Shown here one piece after another: positions 63,761-64,000 of a stretch of DNA of 64,000 nt. Source of the DNA: Branchiostoma floridae. Taxonomy: Eukaryota > Chordata > Leptocardii > Amphioxiformes > Branchiostomatidae. The notes beneath the pieces were generated by a model. The model saw only the letters and a list, made by a program, of their open reading frames with translations. It searched no databases and was not told the DNA's origin. Each line of letters starts with the position of its first letter. The first letter of the stretch is position 1. The DNA lies in the NCBI RefSeq assembly GCF_000003815.2, contig NC_049987.1:4463146-4527145 (forward strand), given 5' to 3'. The translations under genes were made by a program, and so were the position numbers.

Positions 63761-64000
63761 ACTAGGAAGCCTAAGACTTAACAGGTGCCCAAGACTACCC
63801 CAGTGACGGAAAGGCTTTCTGCCCCGGGCTCCGAAGAGCTGAAATCCGATCGAACCATGATAAGACTGGATGACAGTTTATATATACATGTATGTCTGAA
63901 TCCTAGCTGCTCATAAAACTGTTAATGTTGTTATGTCTTCATTCTCACGTCCATCCCACTATTTCCATGGGCCACACTGATTTAATTTTATGGATGACAT

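Larger units (their letters stand above)
58800..64000. repeat. segmental duplication, copy B (continues past the window)
   Basis: Counterpart of 49800-55500; see copy A. The alignment still runs at base 64000. Confidence 0.88.

Overview
The window looks like animal nuclear DNA from a draft assembly: three runs of exactly 100 N, spliced genes with GT-AG introns, tRNA-derived SINEs, a poly(A)-tailed non-LTR retrotransposon and a very dense load of small inverted-repeat DNA transposons (MITEs). My best guess is a lancelet (Branchiostoma) or a similar marine invertebrate deuterostome. That guess rests on gene content and repeat style and was not checked by any search.

Layout. 1-16.3 kb: no gene I can support; SINEs, MITEs (some nested), minisatellites of 56 bp and 68 bp units. 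16.5-41.3 kb: a cluster of four Shaker-type (Kv1-like) voltage-gated potassium channel genes, three on + (16532-19944, 29979-34216, 36536-41347) and one inverted (25557-26846, -). A 5'-truncated LINE with an intact 704-codon reverse transcriptase frame sits between the first two at 22.5-24.8 kb. 41.4-46.6 kb: MITEs, including a 430-bp hairpin and a 1.2-kb TIR element. 46.7-48.6 kb: three exons of an EamA/SLC35G-like membrane transporter on +, without a visible 3' end. 49.8-64.0 kb: a segmental duplication holding two long C2H2 zinc-finger genes on - (764 and 870 codons), with a third 3'-end fragment between them.

The four channel genes each keep the T1 tetramerisation domain, six membrane segments, a full S4 charge ladder, the TTVGYGD selectivity filter and an N-glycosylation sequon in the S1-S2 loop, so all could be conducting channels that co-assemble. 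They differ at the S6 gate: PVP in the first, ICP in the inverted one, PSP in the last two. Their C-terminal tails and intron content also differ. This looks like a local, lineage-restricted expansion followed by divergence.

The two zinc-finger segments can be aligned by eye. Doing so shows three transposon insertions present in one copy with an intact empty site in the other, one internal 312-bp coding duplication, and a promoter octamer present in only one copy. I found no CRISPR array, true tRNA or rRNA gene, or obviously new biochemical system. The most interesting material is the channel gate variants, a nearly all-repeat intron, and the dated transposon insertions.
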